Assembly: GCA_002633005.1 (NCBI GenBank)
Contig: NMRA01000540.1
Location: 8,405-46,938 of the forward strand
From: Phoronis australis
Lineage: Eukaryota; Phoronida; Phoronidae
Reading direction: 5' to 3'
Length of the DNA stretch: 38,534 bases
The notes beneath the pieces were generated by a model, which saw only the letters and a list, made by a program, of their open reading frames with translations, was not told where the DNA came from and did not search any database. This document shows, in pieces, positions 1-11,295 of the stretch. Made by a program: the position numbers and the translations under genes. Positions within the stretch are counted from its first letter, which is position 1. Every line of letters begins with the position of its first letter.

Positions 1-1500
1 TGCGTGTGGCGTGTATGTTAAGGATGAGAATGGCTTGATTTTTTTCTTACATATCTGTATTTATGTTCTGTATACCAAATGGTGATACTTGACGATAATT
101 TGTTGCAACTAATGTACTTGTATACTGCATTGTTTATTGTGTCGTGTAAATTGTAAATACCCATGCTAGAGAAAATAAAAATACTAAAAATAAAAAGAAA
201 GGGGTGTAGCACGTAGCCAAATCTATTTATTTTGTGGAAAAACACTGGGGGAGTGATCTTGGAAGACAATGTAAGTTGTTCGTGGACAAACCATGTTCGA
301 TGTTTTGTCTTTTATTTTAAATCAATTATCATATAATTCACTTGCTCAACTGTTGAGTGAAGTAATGAGAGCGGTCAGTTTGTCGATGTCATTACATAAC
401 ACCCAGTAAGTAGTTATAGCTACATGTATGTAGTGTTCACTAATATCACAGTCATAGCAACACTACAGCTGCACATAGCCATGAGCACCTGCTTACACGA
501 ACAGATCGAGAAGGCTATATACTTGAAGGATGACAGCTGGAGACGTAGCTCACTCAAACGACACTTAGCACCTGGTTGTACAGGTGATGTCTGGGGTTTT
601 AATTTACGTTTGTAATCGTGACCGCATGTTAGTGGGGTCTCCCAGTCGACAACGCTAGAAACGCACTAGGAGTATTGCAGTTATTGAACCAGGATCTTTT
701 TAGGCTTTACCATTCCATTCTAAGCAGTTCTCACAGCATAATTTGCAGGCACTCAATAATACGAACAAACGAATGTGCAATCGACTGTTGGGCCATGGTG
801 AGCATATCCAAAAGGCTTTTGCCCATCATACCTGTTTTGTGCAGTGAATTCAAGGATTGACGTACTACTCGACTCACAGTGTCTAATGCCTGCATACGCG
901 AATTACATTTACCCTTTTTATGTATTCTGTGAATGAGTAAGCAGAGTGCACCTATGAACCCACTTCAAGTTATAACGATTCAAGTTGGAGAAAATGAGTA
1001 AAATATCATCAAATCAAAATACCTGGAAAGTATGGAGGAGTCCTGAACACAGAAATCCCGTTGGCACGCCTCCACGGTTCTTCACAATGAAAGTGAACAG
1101 TTCAGGCTGAAACAGGACAACAATGAGTCGTTCAGGTGTTTACCATGCAAGTTTTTAACAGCTATGTTAATTTTACGTGGGAGTCACAACACTTTGATCA
1201 TCATTGTCTTAATCACCACTACCACCATCATCGTCTTTGTCATCACCACCGTCTTAATCAGCACTATCATCACCATGTTCTCCTGTTCGTCGTCGTCGTC
1301 GTCCTCGTCATTATCATCAATTTTCGACCAAAATTGATATCGAAATCGGTTTAGGCTAAAACCAAAAGTTAGCCGGCTGTTAGTAGATTCAAGATTACGG
1401 TTTCGATCTAAACGGCAAAACCTTATAACTGACATCACTGTTAACCATATAATATTTTTACGCACAGGATGAGATTCTCAATCGTTATCATATAAGTAAG
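1..1500. other. Left edge, nothing recognised beyond a triplet tract
   Basis: Short open frames (for example 424-615 on the plus strand) have no motif, no good context and no similarity to the host gene. The next exons of the alpha-2/delta-like gene were looked for here on the minus strand and not found. Confidence 0.4.
1190..1320. repeat. Low-complexity CAT/CAC and GTC triplet tract
   Basis: Imperfect triplet repeats (CATCACCACC, GTCGTCGTCGTC, ATTATCATC). Open frames on both strands, giving poly-His or poly-Asp/Val, are by-products of the repeat. Confidence 0.7.
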
Positions 1501-1549
1501 TGCGTATGGCCATATGCATGCACATGTAAGCACATGGATGTGCACGTAC

Positions 1550-1653
1550 CGAAATATCTTTTTCTCCCATAAGATTTTTCAACTGGCCCGAAAATCTTTC
1601 CCACTGATAGCTACACACTTTGAAAGACGTCTTGAGAAGGACAACCTCGCCGT
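1550..1653 (-). CDS. Candidate exon 8: segment after the VWA core
   Basis: The acceptor has a fine pyrimidine tract (TTCCCTTCCTGTTTCAG/AC) and the donor is TTTCG/GTACGTG. The open peptide runs GEVVLLKTSFKVCSYQW then ERFSGQLKN to KDIS. Its entry phase fits exon 7. I do not recognise a diagnostic family motif, so membership in the alpha-2/delta-like gene is inferred from strand, splice signals and phase only. It could equally be a chance open segment. No further exon of the gene is convincing left of it. Confidence 0.4.
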
Positions 1654-2004
1654 CTGAAACAGGAAGGGAAAAAGTTATTGCACGAAATTCGGTCGCCATT
1701 CATGCGTCAGCAAGACGTTAACAGTTTACTAAACGTCAAATACACACTCCTCCTCACATAAACAAGGAGCAATCAGACAAGGTGGGAACAAATGAAGATC
1801 GTTGTGTTAGTGGGACTGTGTCTGGCGTACCGGAAATAGCACTAACATCAATGGAAAGAGTTTATTCCTAGAAAAGTACATGTAAGTAAACCAAAAAAAT
1901 TCTTCTATTGAACGAAAAAATGTGTTCCGTGAACAAATTTTGCAAACCACAGTGAACCGCGTTTCAGTGGATTCACTGCAATTGGTTCTGCCAACTGTTT
2001 TTAT

Positions 2005-2160
2005 CAGTGGCGGATTCAGAGGAGGGCCAACGGGGCCATGTCCAGCTCTAAAAAGCCCCCCAGATTCCATTTGGCAGTTCGAGGGTTTGAATGTCTGACG
2101 GCCAAAATCCTGGCTAATACTCTGCCCTGCCCTCCAACTCAAAATCCTGGATCTGCCCTG
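2005..2160 (-). mobile_element. Short hAT-like MITE
   Basis: 156 bp with ends CAGTGGCGGATTCAG and, reversed, CAGGGCAGATCCAGG, i.e. imperfect terminal inverted repeats of the CAGGGGCGGATCCAGG type. The same element lies inverted at 7071-7364. No clear 8-bp target duplication remains. Confidence 0.5.
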
Positions 2161-2229
2161 TTTATGACTTCAAATTAGGGGTATATGAAATACACAACGT
2201 TAGTTCGCAGCGCCTTCGTCCGCACTACT

Positions 2230-3140
2230 TAATTATAGGAGAGATAAAACAACTGAAACCAGCCACATTTCCATTTTTTTCCTTTTGACAAGGAACATAG
2301 CAGTCATTCAACAATACCCTGAGAGAATCGTGTGACTAATTTCAGGAAGTCAGCCCTCTGATATTCCTGATTATGGACCGGAAGTTCAAGTAAATACTCA
2401 AGTCTAATCAACGTAATTATGAAATACTCTATTTTGCTTCTGTGAATGACGTTAATTCTGTAGTGTCAAACAGTGCACTAAAAACAAAGGAATGCAATTA
2501 CAATTAGTTACCGAAATGTGAATAAAATTACAATTTTCACCTAAATAGGAATAACATTTACCATATCGTTCAATTTATAAATTGCAAAAAGGATGTCGCC
2601 AATTTCATCACGGACATACAAATCACGTCAAAACGCGTTCATGTTCAACGAGTCATTGGGCTAAGGAAAACGATCAAAGTTCTAAAAGATTTACCAAAAC
2701 CTAACATTGATATTGGAGGGACGATATTACTAAGGTCTGCTTTACTTTAATTCTCAACTTCAAAACCCAGTAGGTAAACACGTATAAATGTTGAAGAAAT
2801 ATGCAAAGACATGGGTCGTAATGCTCAGGAACTCAACTCTGCGTATATTGTGTACTTTTGGTAATTAACAGGAAATCTCATCAAAGAGCATGTCTCACTC
2901 TCCTGCATAGGAAAATTACGATTTTTAAACAATTTTTAATTGACTGTATGGATGTGCTAATGTGCAGTTTGGAATTTTGTTTTCAAATGAACTGATTCTT
3001 GTTTATTCTCAAATCCGTGTATTGCAGATTCTTATCCTGCTAGCTACATGGTTCGCTTGCATGTAAAACTCTTGTTAGAGAAGTTTACACAAAACTAACT
3101 GCTTTTCAAATGCCTTCTTAATAAAGCTGCAACAGGAGGA
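2230..3140. repeat. Diverged repeat, left part, homologous to 28.96-29.36 kb
   Basis: Stretches such as AACTGAAACCAGCC, AAGTCAGCCCT and CCTGATTATGGAC recur in the same order at 28.96-29.10 kb. The 2995-3130 part recurs at 29.21-29.35 kb. Similarity is patchy, with indels. No coding sequence is recognised. Confidence 0.55.
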
Positions 3141-3944
3141 TTAATCGTTTTGATGTTTGGAACGTTTGTATGGATTGTTCTAAGAACCCCTCGACCCCCA
3201 AACCCCAGGACCAAGGACCCACGGCCCTCTCAACCCAGTATACTAAAGCTCGACTCGATCTGAACTTAGAACAAATGCTGTCTTGCAGGACCAACAAATC
3301 GGGCCATGAGCTCGGCTGACTTTCACCGATTTTTTAAGAGAGTTGATTCGACAAGTTTGAAAAGTCAAAAACAGAGAAAAAAGCGACGAAATCAAATCAA
3401 AGTTTAATCGTCTCGTCTGATCTTCAGTGAATGACAGATTCAAGTTTTTGGGGAGAGTACGAGGAACTGATGAATATGTAATTTCTTCAATAAATACAGT
3501 TTGAAAAAAAATATTAACCAAAAAGTATCTCAACGTTACACGGAGTATATTGTAAAAGAGTATGCAACAGAAAGCATATAAAATAAATGCAAAATTATCT
3601 CCATTCACGTTAAAGTGCTCTCTCCGTAAGATTAGTATAACAGGGCCATGGTTAACCGCTCGTGGAACTATTTATGTGACAACGATAGCACGCTCACAAT
3701 TCGCTATTTCGGGTGATGCTATTATGTAACTTACTGATTTTAAACAGTACACACCATAGATTTTTGCACATTTCGAATTACCGGTGGCCACAGACTAAAT
3801 GTATGACGTAAAATTTAGACCAATCCATGATTATTTTGTGTCATTAGCTCGAAATCTTGATTTTTCTTTCAATTTTGCCAATTTTCACATTTCCCGCCAT
3901 GTGACATCATGGGTTGAACACAAGAGATCAGCGACTAGCAATGA

Positions 3945-4196
3945 ACAACGGCGGAGAGTAGGGAATTTGAAAGCGACAACGATTATGAGCAAGAAATAAA
4001 CAAATACTATGAAGAAACGTACGAGAATGGTGGCCAGGATGACGAAATGGGGTTGCACGAAAGCGAGAACGAGTTTGGTATGTTTTCAGCTGCGTACTTT
4101 TCTACTTTGAGGCCTTACGAACTGGATCCTCCCACGAGAGAAGCGGCCTCGGTATCGGCCAGTCAACCCAGTCATCCAACAGACGATCCTGAATAA
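3945..4196 (+). pseudogene. Acidic P2X7-like N-terminal relic
   Basis: Open frame ending in TAA at 4194-4196. It is strongly acidic (EQEINKYYEETYENGGQ) and then carries LRPYELDPPTREAAS. An acidic stretch followed by a P-Y-x-(L/F)-(D/E)-P motif precedes the cysteine cluster in P2X7-like cnidarian proteins. No start codon is in frame, and the cysteine part is absent. It faces a THAP relic on the other strand. Confidence 0.35.
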
Positions 4197-4224
4197 AAAG
4201 CCGATGTTTCTGAATAGTAAATAT

Positions 4225-4475
4225 TGTCCTTTATTGAACCTGGCCTTCATAGTAAGATCTCCTCTTATTGGAGTCGAAACACGATTCCTCAAAGTGGGCA
4301 GAACACAGAGTGGCTCCGGACAGAATCGCTTGGTCCACGCTGAGGTCCCACACTCTCGTTCGGCGCACGAAGCGATGCCACTACTGCGCAACTTTGGCGT
4401 CCTTCGGAACACCGAGATGTTCTCCGTCGGACTGCTGTTGCTGCAGCCTCCGCAAAGACATCTTTTCATCCCTCT
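4225..4475 (-). pseudogene. Decayed THAP-domain ORF
   Basis: Starts MKRCLCGGCSNSSPTENIS on the minus strand, giving the C-x-x-x-C pair and the serine-rich turn of a THAP domain. After a frameshift near 4418 the other frame gives VPKDAKVAQ, a stop, and then LCSAHFEESCFDS, the C-x-x-H-F end of the domain. The order and spacing are those of a THAP finger, but it is broken by one frameshift and one stop. It probably belongs to the same small transposon as the acidic relic at 3.9-4.2 kb. Confidence 0.55.
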
Positions 4476-4929
4476 ACGAACCTTCCTCGACGCTAAATAT
4501 ACTTTACTTTCACTTCACTCTATACACTTAGTTGCTGATCCGAACAGTGTGCCGAACGATTTGGGTTCAACCCATGACGTTGTACATAATTTTTTTTCAA
4601 TTTTTACGCGTTTCTTTATGAGCTGTGCACTAAAGGCACCGAAATCAAGTAAGATATGATAATACAATTTATTTTGAGGTACTAGAGTCATGTTGCGTAC
4701 ACTTTAACCGCAGACTTCAACCAGACCAGATTCGCATGTAGGTACGTCTCATGGGAAAGTCGTTCAGTGACGTAATATAATTATGAAATGTGTAAAAAGT
4801 GTAAATATACATCTATTGCCACAGCTCGTAGATCGAGGGGGTCGTGGGGATTGTGTGTCGAGGAGGTTGTGGGTCGAGGGGATTGTTGGGTGTGGGGGTA
4901 GAAGAGGTCGGGGGTTTAGAACAATCCCC

Positions 4930-7000
4930 TTTACGTGTATATAGGTCAACAGGAAAATGACAAGTCGGAGGCACAATCGGTAATCAAGTCAGCTTTCGCA
5001 AAAAACAACACAGCTGCAATGTGTGGGGATTTAAAAATGTGAATAAACAACGTTGTTTGAATAATTGGTAACAAACTTGCCTGTTTATTTAGTCGTCGAA
5101 ATGCAACATTAACTGGTTTTCAACTGACAAGCAGGCAATCGATGCAGTCGATGAATTTCATTTTCGCAAAATGCGCAAGAAATTGAAGAGCTTTTATCAT
5201 TGGTATAAAACTTTTGTTCTAGAAGGAAACGTTCATGTCACTCAGTGGAAAGAGACAGATGTACCAGAAGCTGTGGGTCTTCCATTTCACTTAAACCTAG
5301 TTTTAATGGCCTTGGCTATGAAGGGTCTTTAGAAACGCTGGTAAAAAGGTCCAGTTTAGGCATGTGGCTTTCTTTATTGCAACCTTCATCAGCCTCATTA
5401 ACATCCACGATTAGATCTTTGAAGGTAAACACCCAAAAATAACACTCACTCCCTTTGTGACCAAAATCTGACCCTGAACTCAATCGTAGTGTTAATGAGT
5501 CTTCTTCAGCTGAAGTCCATGATGTGTTTCTTTCAGGAAATAAGTCACTGTTGTAAACGAAGGACTCCCTGCTTTGAAAGGGCATTTTGTCTTAACAGTG
5601 GCATTGTTACCAATCAGGCCGTCTGGTGTAGCAGCTAGACATGGTACCTCTTCACACATAAGCAATCCACATTTCCTTATGGCATCTTAGTAGCGTGACT
5701 CAAATTTATCTAAGGCCACTGGCTCGTAAATTGTGCAATGCAGCACCGCTGGTGTGTGAACTTGCAGTGGGAAGGGAACCGAGCGGCAGAACGCCTACAA
5801 GCTGCCACGGGAAGTAGTCTGAACCTGGAACAAATATTGAAACGGGAATACTAGTACATCAGGCTGTGTCAAAAGCGATGGCTATTCTCCTTTGTGATCA
5901 AGACTAACTAATAATCCTGAGACAGTTCCCTGCGTATTGGCAGTAAGGAAATCATGTCCATATACGACTTCACTAGTAGTGATGAATTTTAGAAGACCTT
6001 GTTCAAAACAAAAAAATACAATTTTCACAAAAATTGTAGTCGCATGATTTTATTAGCAATTTGGAACGTTGTAAGATATTATTAAAATGTCCAGTCATCG
6101 AGGATTCAGAAAATGTAATATTTTTATGGGTATAAAATTTATAGCTAAAAAGTTATTTCATGGAACGTGAGCGGAGGCCATTAAGGTTATCAATTACTTC
6201 ATCAGTTTTCTATGCTCCTTCCCCCGGGCACCATTACCATTTATTTTCACACACCCAGTTCCAAATTTTGCAACCCCAACCCACATGCCTACCTCTTGAC
6301 AAGGGCCTGAATAAGTGAATCAAAACAACAACATACATTCATGTACCTGTCTTTAACAAATATTTCTCCCTTTGCAAGCGTTTTGTTCTGTTTTCACCTT
6401 GAAGCACGTGGCGGCATCGAAAGGAGTCACCTGCTTTGTCCAAACAGAGATGGTTGCAGAAGCGATGTATCTTCCCTCTGTTTGGAAGTTAAGCTGCAGT
6501 CCTAGCCCTCAAACGTAAAAAGTTCACATGAAAATAAACATGGAATATTTCATGTCAACGTGTAATAGACTTCTTCGCGGCATAGGAAGTTATCAAACAA
6601 GAGACATTCGTAACGTATTCCCTGGATTGCAATATGACTTCGCCAACAACCATAATGGAGTTAACAATTTAAGCTTCAGCATTGATGGATGTTATTCACT
6701 GGTAAACCTGTTAGATATCATTCCGAAGTTTAATAATACTGCTTTGATGTACTACTTCTACGTCAAGTATCACCACAGGCATCACAACAAAAAATGATAA
6801 ACCTGACTGCTGCGACACTGTCATCGGTCACCCCAGTTAACAGAAATTTTAGTATTGTATATCTGGAAGTAAGAGCACCAAACAAGCATTAAAAAGAATC
6901 ACAACCCTTACCTTTCTACAGGAAAATGCTTCCTCTGTCTCGTAGAAACATTCTTTTCATGCAATCTCAGTAGCAGTTGGCAGTGTACAGTAAGCCACCT
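4930..7000. repeat. Diverged repeat, right part, homologous to 29.43-31.74 kb
   Basis: Long co-linear similarity to the middle of transposon copy B. Examples are TATAGGTCAACAGG, TGTCACTCAGT, GAACCTGGAACAAATATTGA, AATAATACTGCTTTGAT and AATCTCAG in the same order. By eye the two differ at roughly a fifth of positions or more. It carries the YqaJ relic, which the other copy lacks. Between this and the left part lie 1.8 kb (3140-4930) absent from copy B, bordered by CCCCTCGACCCCC and GGGTCGAGGGG runs. Confidence 0.65.
5561..5690 (-). pseudogene. YqaJ-type exonuclease motif relic
   Basis: The minus strand reads RKCGLLMCEEVPCLAATPDG and then LIGNNATVKTKCPFKAG. This is the S/T-P-D-G-(L/I)-(V/I)-G...E-x-K-C-P signature of YqaJ/lambda-exonuclease-like nucleases, which occur in phage recombinases and in several eukaryotic transposons. 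The catalytic glutamate of the E-x-K motif is replaced (V-K-T-K-C-P), and stops lie just upstream. The related region at 29.9-30.0 kb lacks this segment. Confidence 0.6.
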
Positions 7001-7070
7001 GTTGTATTAAATGCTGGCGAAATCGAGACTGCTTAATCAATGCGCGCGTCCTTTAGCTAATGTGTATAAG

Positions 7071-7364
7071 CAGGGGCTGATCCAGGATTTTGAGTTAGGG
7101 AAGGAGTGCAGGGCACAGGAACAACCCAGCCTAAAATGTAGGGATGCAGAGGTCTCGAATTTTTGGGTTTGTGAACCTTATTACTATAAAAAACGGTAAA
7201 CCGGGTTTGTTGAAGACCAACGCATTGTGCATTGCCCCCTGAGCTCCCTTGGGTGCACGCAAGTGCTAGTCAGCAATTCGCACCCCGAACTGCCAAATGG
7301 TATGTGGGAGAATTTTAGGGGGCATGGCCCCTTGCCCTCACCCCCCCCCCCAAATCAGCCACTG
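7071..7364 (+). mobile_element. Short hAT-like MITE
   Basis: 294 bp. Starts CAGGGGCTGATCCAGG and, reversed, ends CAGTGGCTGATTTGG. It shares GAACTGCCAAATGG and GGCATGGCCCC with the copy at 2005-2160. It contains a run of C at about 7341-7351. Confidence 0.5.
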
Positions 7365-8172
7365 ATAAATATCTCGATTAGCCACTTTGTTATAGGCTTC
7401 CATCGTGTCTACTAAAGATCGAGTTTCTTAAATAACTGTTAAAAGGTCACAAATCACCATTTATTCTGACAAAACAGCCGGGAACGGCATGCCTTCGTCT
7501 TTTGTCAGTGCGACTGGTCTCGATCGGTCTGCACAAGGTCATCGGCTGAAGGTCCGAGCCCGGCAAAATAATTTGTCAAAATTTATTTTGCCACATTTTC
7601 AGAAATAATTGTCCCTATTTTGGTTTTATTAACTTTGAGGTCCGCTGTCGATTATCTTATCCCCGTTTGCAGGCTGGAAAAAGACACTGCTCCGGTCGCA
7701 CAGCCGGCGTATACTAAGCCTGGGTTCCTGAACGAATTGTACTTACGGGTTCGCAGTAACTTCAAAATGGCGGTGTGATCTTCGGGTCGGATTCTTGAGT
7801 GACGCGTTTAATTAAACCTTTCTCGACTACGGATTGTGTATTGGTTATAGGATAAGTACTGCGTAGTTCCTTATAAGGTCTTCTAACCATTTAATAAGGG
7901 TTAAAACCGTGTGCTTCTAGGACTTAAATGCTCTATTATCGATACCTTAAAAATTACTTAAGAAATTCGATACCTGGAAACGAAAGGACCCCATTACCTT
8001 AAAGGAGAATGCCACTCGATTTAATAAGTCTTTTTTACCCTCTTAATCAGTCTATAGCAACCTCACCTCGAATACGGTCGATCTTAGCTCGCCGAGGTGT
8101 CGCGTTAACATGCAAGGAAAGTGAAAAACAATGCAGCGACGTCAGGGGTTCTCCTGCAGAGTGAGTGCACCT

Positions 8173-8443
8173 ATGGTGTGGTTAATCGTTCCCACTTGTG
8201 TGAACTATGAAGCTGCGAGGAAAGCGGATGTAGCGTTTCTTTTTACCTCGAGAGCCCGTAACGCGTCGGAAGTGGCTTACGGCAGTGAAGAATGAAAAAT
8301 ACACCATTAATACCAAGTATGAAGACCTGAACCATCTCCGCGTCTGTGGTTGGCATTTCGTCGACAGTGATTTCACTGACGAATGCTGGCTTAACAAACA
8401 GCAGCAAAAAGAGACTAAGACTGAAATCAGATGTTGTGCCTAA
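8173..8443 (+). pseudogene. Decayed THAP-domain ORF in transposon copy A
   Basis: From the ATG at 8173 it reads MVWLIVPTCVNYEAARKA. After a frameshift near 8240 it reads FFLPREPVTRRKWLTAV and then LRVCGWHFVDSDF. This is the THAP layout: V-P-x-C, the F-P-R-x box, R-R-x-W, and C-x-x-H-F. THAP domains bind DNA and occur at the front of P, Kolobok and other transposases. The first zinc cysteine is missing (LIVPTC) and the frame is broken, so it is not functional. The sister copy at 33.0 kb has lost most of this domain. Confidence 0.6.
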
Positions 8444-8655
8444 TATCCTTGCGTTCGGCAGGCAGAAGACAAAGAAACGCGGATCAGTTGTTGGTTAGTT
8501 TTGATTACATAGATTTGTAATTGGCCATGAAAACATAAATAATCACAATTATTCAAGGCATGAAACATATTAACGTTTTATATAACATGTTTGATGACTT
8601 ACTCGTTCGTAAGGCTTCTGTTTGGTCCTCTAGGGCTATGATGTTTTCGCCAGTT

Positions 8656-9007
8656 CTATTTCCCAGCCCTAAAAACTGTCGTAAGCACACCTCTATTTAG
8701 ATGCGGTGCAAAATCAGGATGATTCGTGAGGCACATCATCGCTTCTACAAGAAGGCGTTCCACTTGCGGAATTTTATGGCAGCAAACGCAAGCGCCAGTG
8801 CAGATAGCGCAATAGCAACATGACAAGTAATTCAAACGGTTTTCGGAACTATCCGTATGATCTGTTGTGTGTGCACGTCCACGGCCTTTCAAGTATTTAT
8901 TCATCAGTGGATTCCGGTTCGCACAGATAGCCTGTGAAACCTAACGATCGACCTGTGAAGTCTTCGCCGAATGAGCACTCGTCTAAGTCGGGATTGCGAG
9001 TTGCCAT
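8656..9007 (-). pseudogene. Decayed P2X7-like cysteine-rich ORF in transposon copy A
   Basis: The ATG at 9007-9005 starts MATRNPDLDECSFGEDF and reaches YLCEPESTDE. A frameshift follows, and then LSCCYCAICTGACVCCHKIP leads to a C-x-T-x-H-P-x-F segment. The C-x-C...C-x-x-C/CC-H cluster with a following C-x-T-x-H-x-x-F resembles the P2X7-type intracellular cysteine-rich domain, which is frequent as P2X7-like proteins in cnidarian genomes. The function in transposons is unknown. The homologous plus-strand stretch at about 32.33-32.70 kb has lost its start codon and several cysteines. Confidence 0.45.
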
Positions 9008-11149
9008 GTTGACGATTATTATTGTACGTTCTGTTTCAAAATGAATTTTTCTCTCTCGTAACCAATGCTTATATGAAATTGAAACAAAGTCTGTCTCATT
9101 AGATGCAAATTGTAATGCCTTTGGAGTATTCTTGAGTGCAAATTAATGTTTTGAGAACCTAGCAATTATGGTTAAATCCCAGCGTTGCCGGTTTTATGCA
9201 ATAAAGCCAATTGACCGGACACAGCGGCCTTGTGAGCGCATGCTAATTCAGCGTTTGCTGACAGAAAGCTGTTGTGAAACAATAACTCGAGATTTCATAT
9301 CCTAAGGTCTGATGTTAGGGGAATCTTTATTTTGGAATACATAAACATTATTCGAATTATTGTTACTGTACAATTTTTTCCCAAATGGTTCTGTGGAATG
9401 GAAACCTGAATTCACAGTAAGTAGATTTGCAGTTTCGTGGCTAATTCATCAAAATAATCACCTGCACATTATTTCCTTGGCTCACTAGTATACACTATAT
9501 CGTTTGCGAGAGTGTTCTTTCTGAATCACTGGGTTAATAATTTTTACGCTCTACATGAAAACACAGACAAGTTTTTTAGGATTACCTGTATCAGGTTACC
9601 CCGAAAATATTATTTTCAAAGTTTTACCCACTGGAGTATACGCGAAACGCCAATAATTGTGTTGTTACGCCAAAGAGCTCGAAAGGCTCTAGCCTTGGTG
9701 CGAAGGTGTTTACTAAATTAAATATACAAATTTGCGCCGTTGTGGGTAAAAACCGACCGAATAAAATCTTCCTAGAATAATCTAAATTATTTACCAGCGT
9801 TGCAAAATTTGGTTTTCTACAATTATTCTGCTGCTAAAATTAGGGTATAACCTTTTGCGTTGACTTTCGACGCAATGAAATATTGCGTCACCTATTAGTC
9901 AGTTTCTTTTTCCCAGATTCTTCAATCAAACGTTCTCCCTCGAGGTTGCGTAAACGTCAAGACAAATGATCAGAATTGGTTTCACTTCATTATATGTTTT
10001 TGGAATTTTGATATCAGTGAACCAAATTTTGCTGAGATGTTGCCACCATATAATGGGAGATGTCGAAAGCATTTTGAAAGTGGCGCGTGTCACGAATGAA
10101 CTCTTTTCAAAACGAGGACATACGTTTCTTCGTTACAAAAGGCAGAGAATTGCGCAAGAAGATGACGTCGGATGTTTTTCGTTTAAACGGCCGTAACGGG
10201 CAACTTGAATGCCAATTGGCTTCCAGAGTTTGCATGCAAACTCGCCGGTCTTCAGCTCATGTTGATACAAGCTTTTCGACGAGGTGACAAGCGTACATGT
10301 AACTATCCGGGCTGTGTGAAATTTCGAGGTCTGTTTGAGCTCAATACGCAGTGGCACCTTGCTGTATTTTGAAAATAGTCTTCACAGATAGCTGGCTAGA
10401 TAGGAAGGCTCTAGCTTCGAAAAATTTTTTACTACGAAAGTGACAACAATTTCAGAATTATGATGGATGATGGATTACACTATAAACCGATCACAGTCTT
10501 CCGTTTTCATGCGCCCTTGATTTAATATCGGCGCTATGTTCAAACCATTGTTTATATTGTTCCTAAAATAAACTTGGGTTCTATTGCTGTACCAACATAT
10601 TAAGAAATTATACAGAAATAAACAATAATTATCTGTGGTAAAGCGCAATATACAGCGTGATGAAGTGATGATCAAGAGCAATAACGGATGAGCGCAAATG
10701 CGTGCTGCTTGTTGAGCAATCCGCGGCATGAAAACATTTGAGTTCGTAAAATATCCAGTGTTGTATTCTGATTTTTATGCAATTTTGCTGTAAATTTCAA
10801 ATCTCGTGCTTGTTTTTATGCATAATGCACTGCATAAAAAGTCTGATATCTAAAGTTAGAAATTAATTTTCTGCTATACCACTTTACGTTTTATTTTACC
10901 ACGCCGTCATTAATTCAACATAAGGTTTTCAGCTTAAGTAATGCCACGCACTTCGTATTTGTAGGTTGATTCGATTTTACCTCCATTTAATAGTTGAACA
11001 AAATTTGATAAACCGATGTCAAGACCGGAGTTGCCACTGGTAAACGAACAGCGAACAGTTAAATGTTTGTTTGTCCAAAGTTCACCCGCTAAGTCATAAA
11101 ATGGTAATTGCCGACCAAGGACACGCTTAATCCGAATTGGTCGTCTACG

Positions 11150-11295
11150 CTAGGCGACCAATTAGCCGACCCAAGTGCCGACCACAGAGGCGACTAAGCA
11201 GAGGGCTCCTAGCCGACCGTTGTTGGTCGGCTGCTGGTCGGCTAGAAGACCGGTCGACGGCCGGTCGTCGACCAATTTCCGACCGGTCGGCCAAA
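11150..11295. repeat. GC-rich island of GTCGGC / GCCGAC direct and inverted repeats
   Basis: About 145 bp packed with GCCGAC, GTCGGC and CGACCGG words on both strands (for example GTTGGTCGGCTGCTGGTCGG), able to form several hairpins. Short open frames on both strands here are by-products of the repeat. It lies inside transposon copy A. Confidence 0.7.

Noticed and set aside
1184-1465. Open frames on both strands over the triplet tract
   Set aside because: The peptides are poly-Asp/Val or poly-His from simple repeats, with no domain and no splice context.
5245-5442. Plus-strand open frame at 5.2-5.4 kb
   Set aside because: The related block at 29.7-29.9 kb does not keep this frame. The coding remnant in the repeat is on the minus strand.
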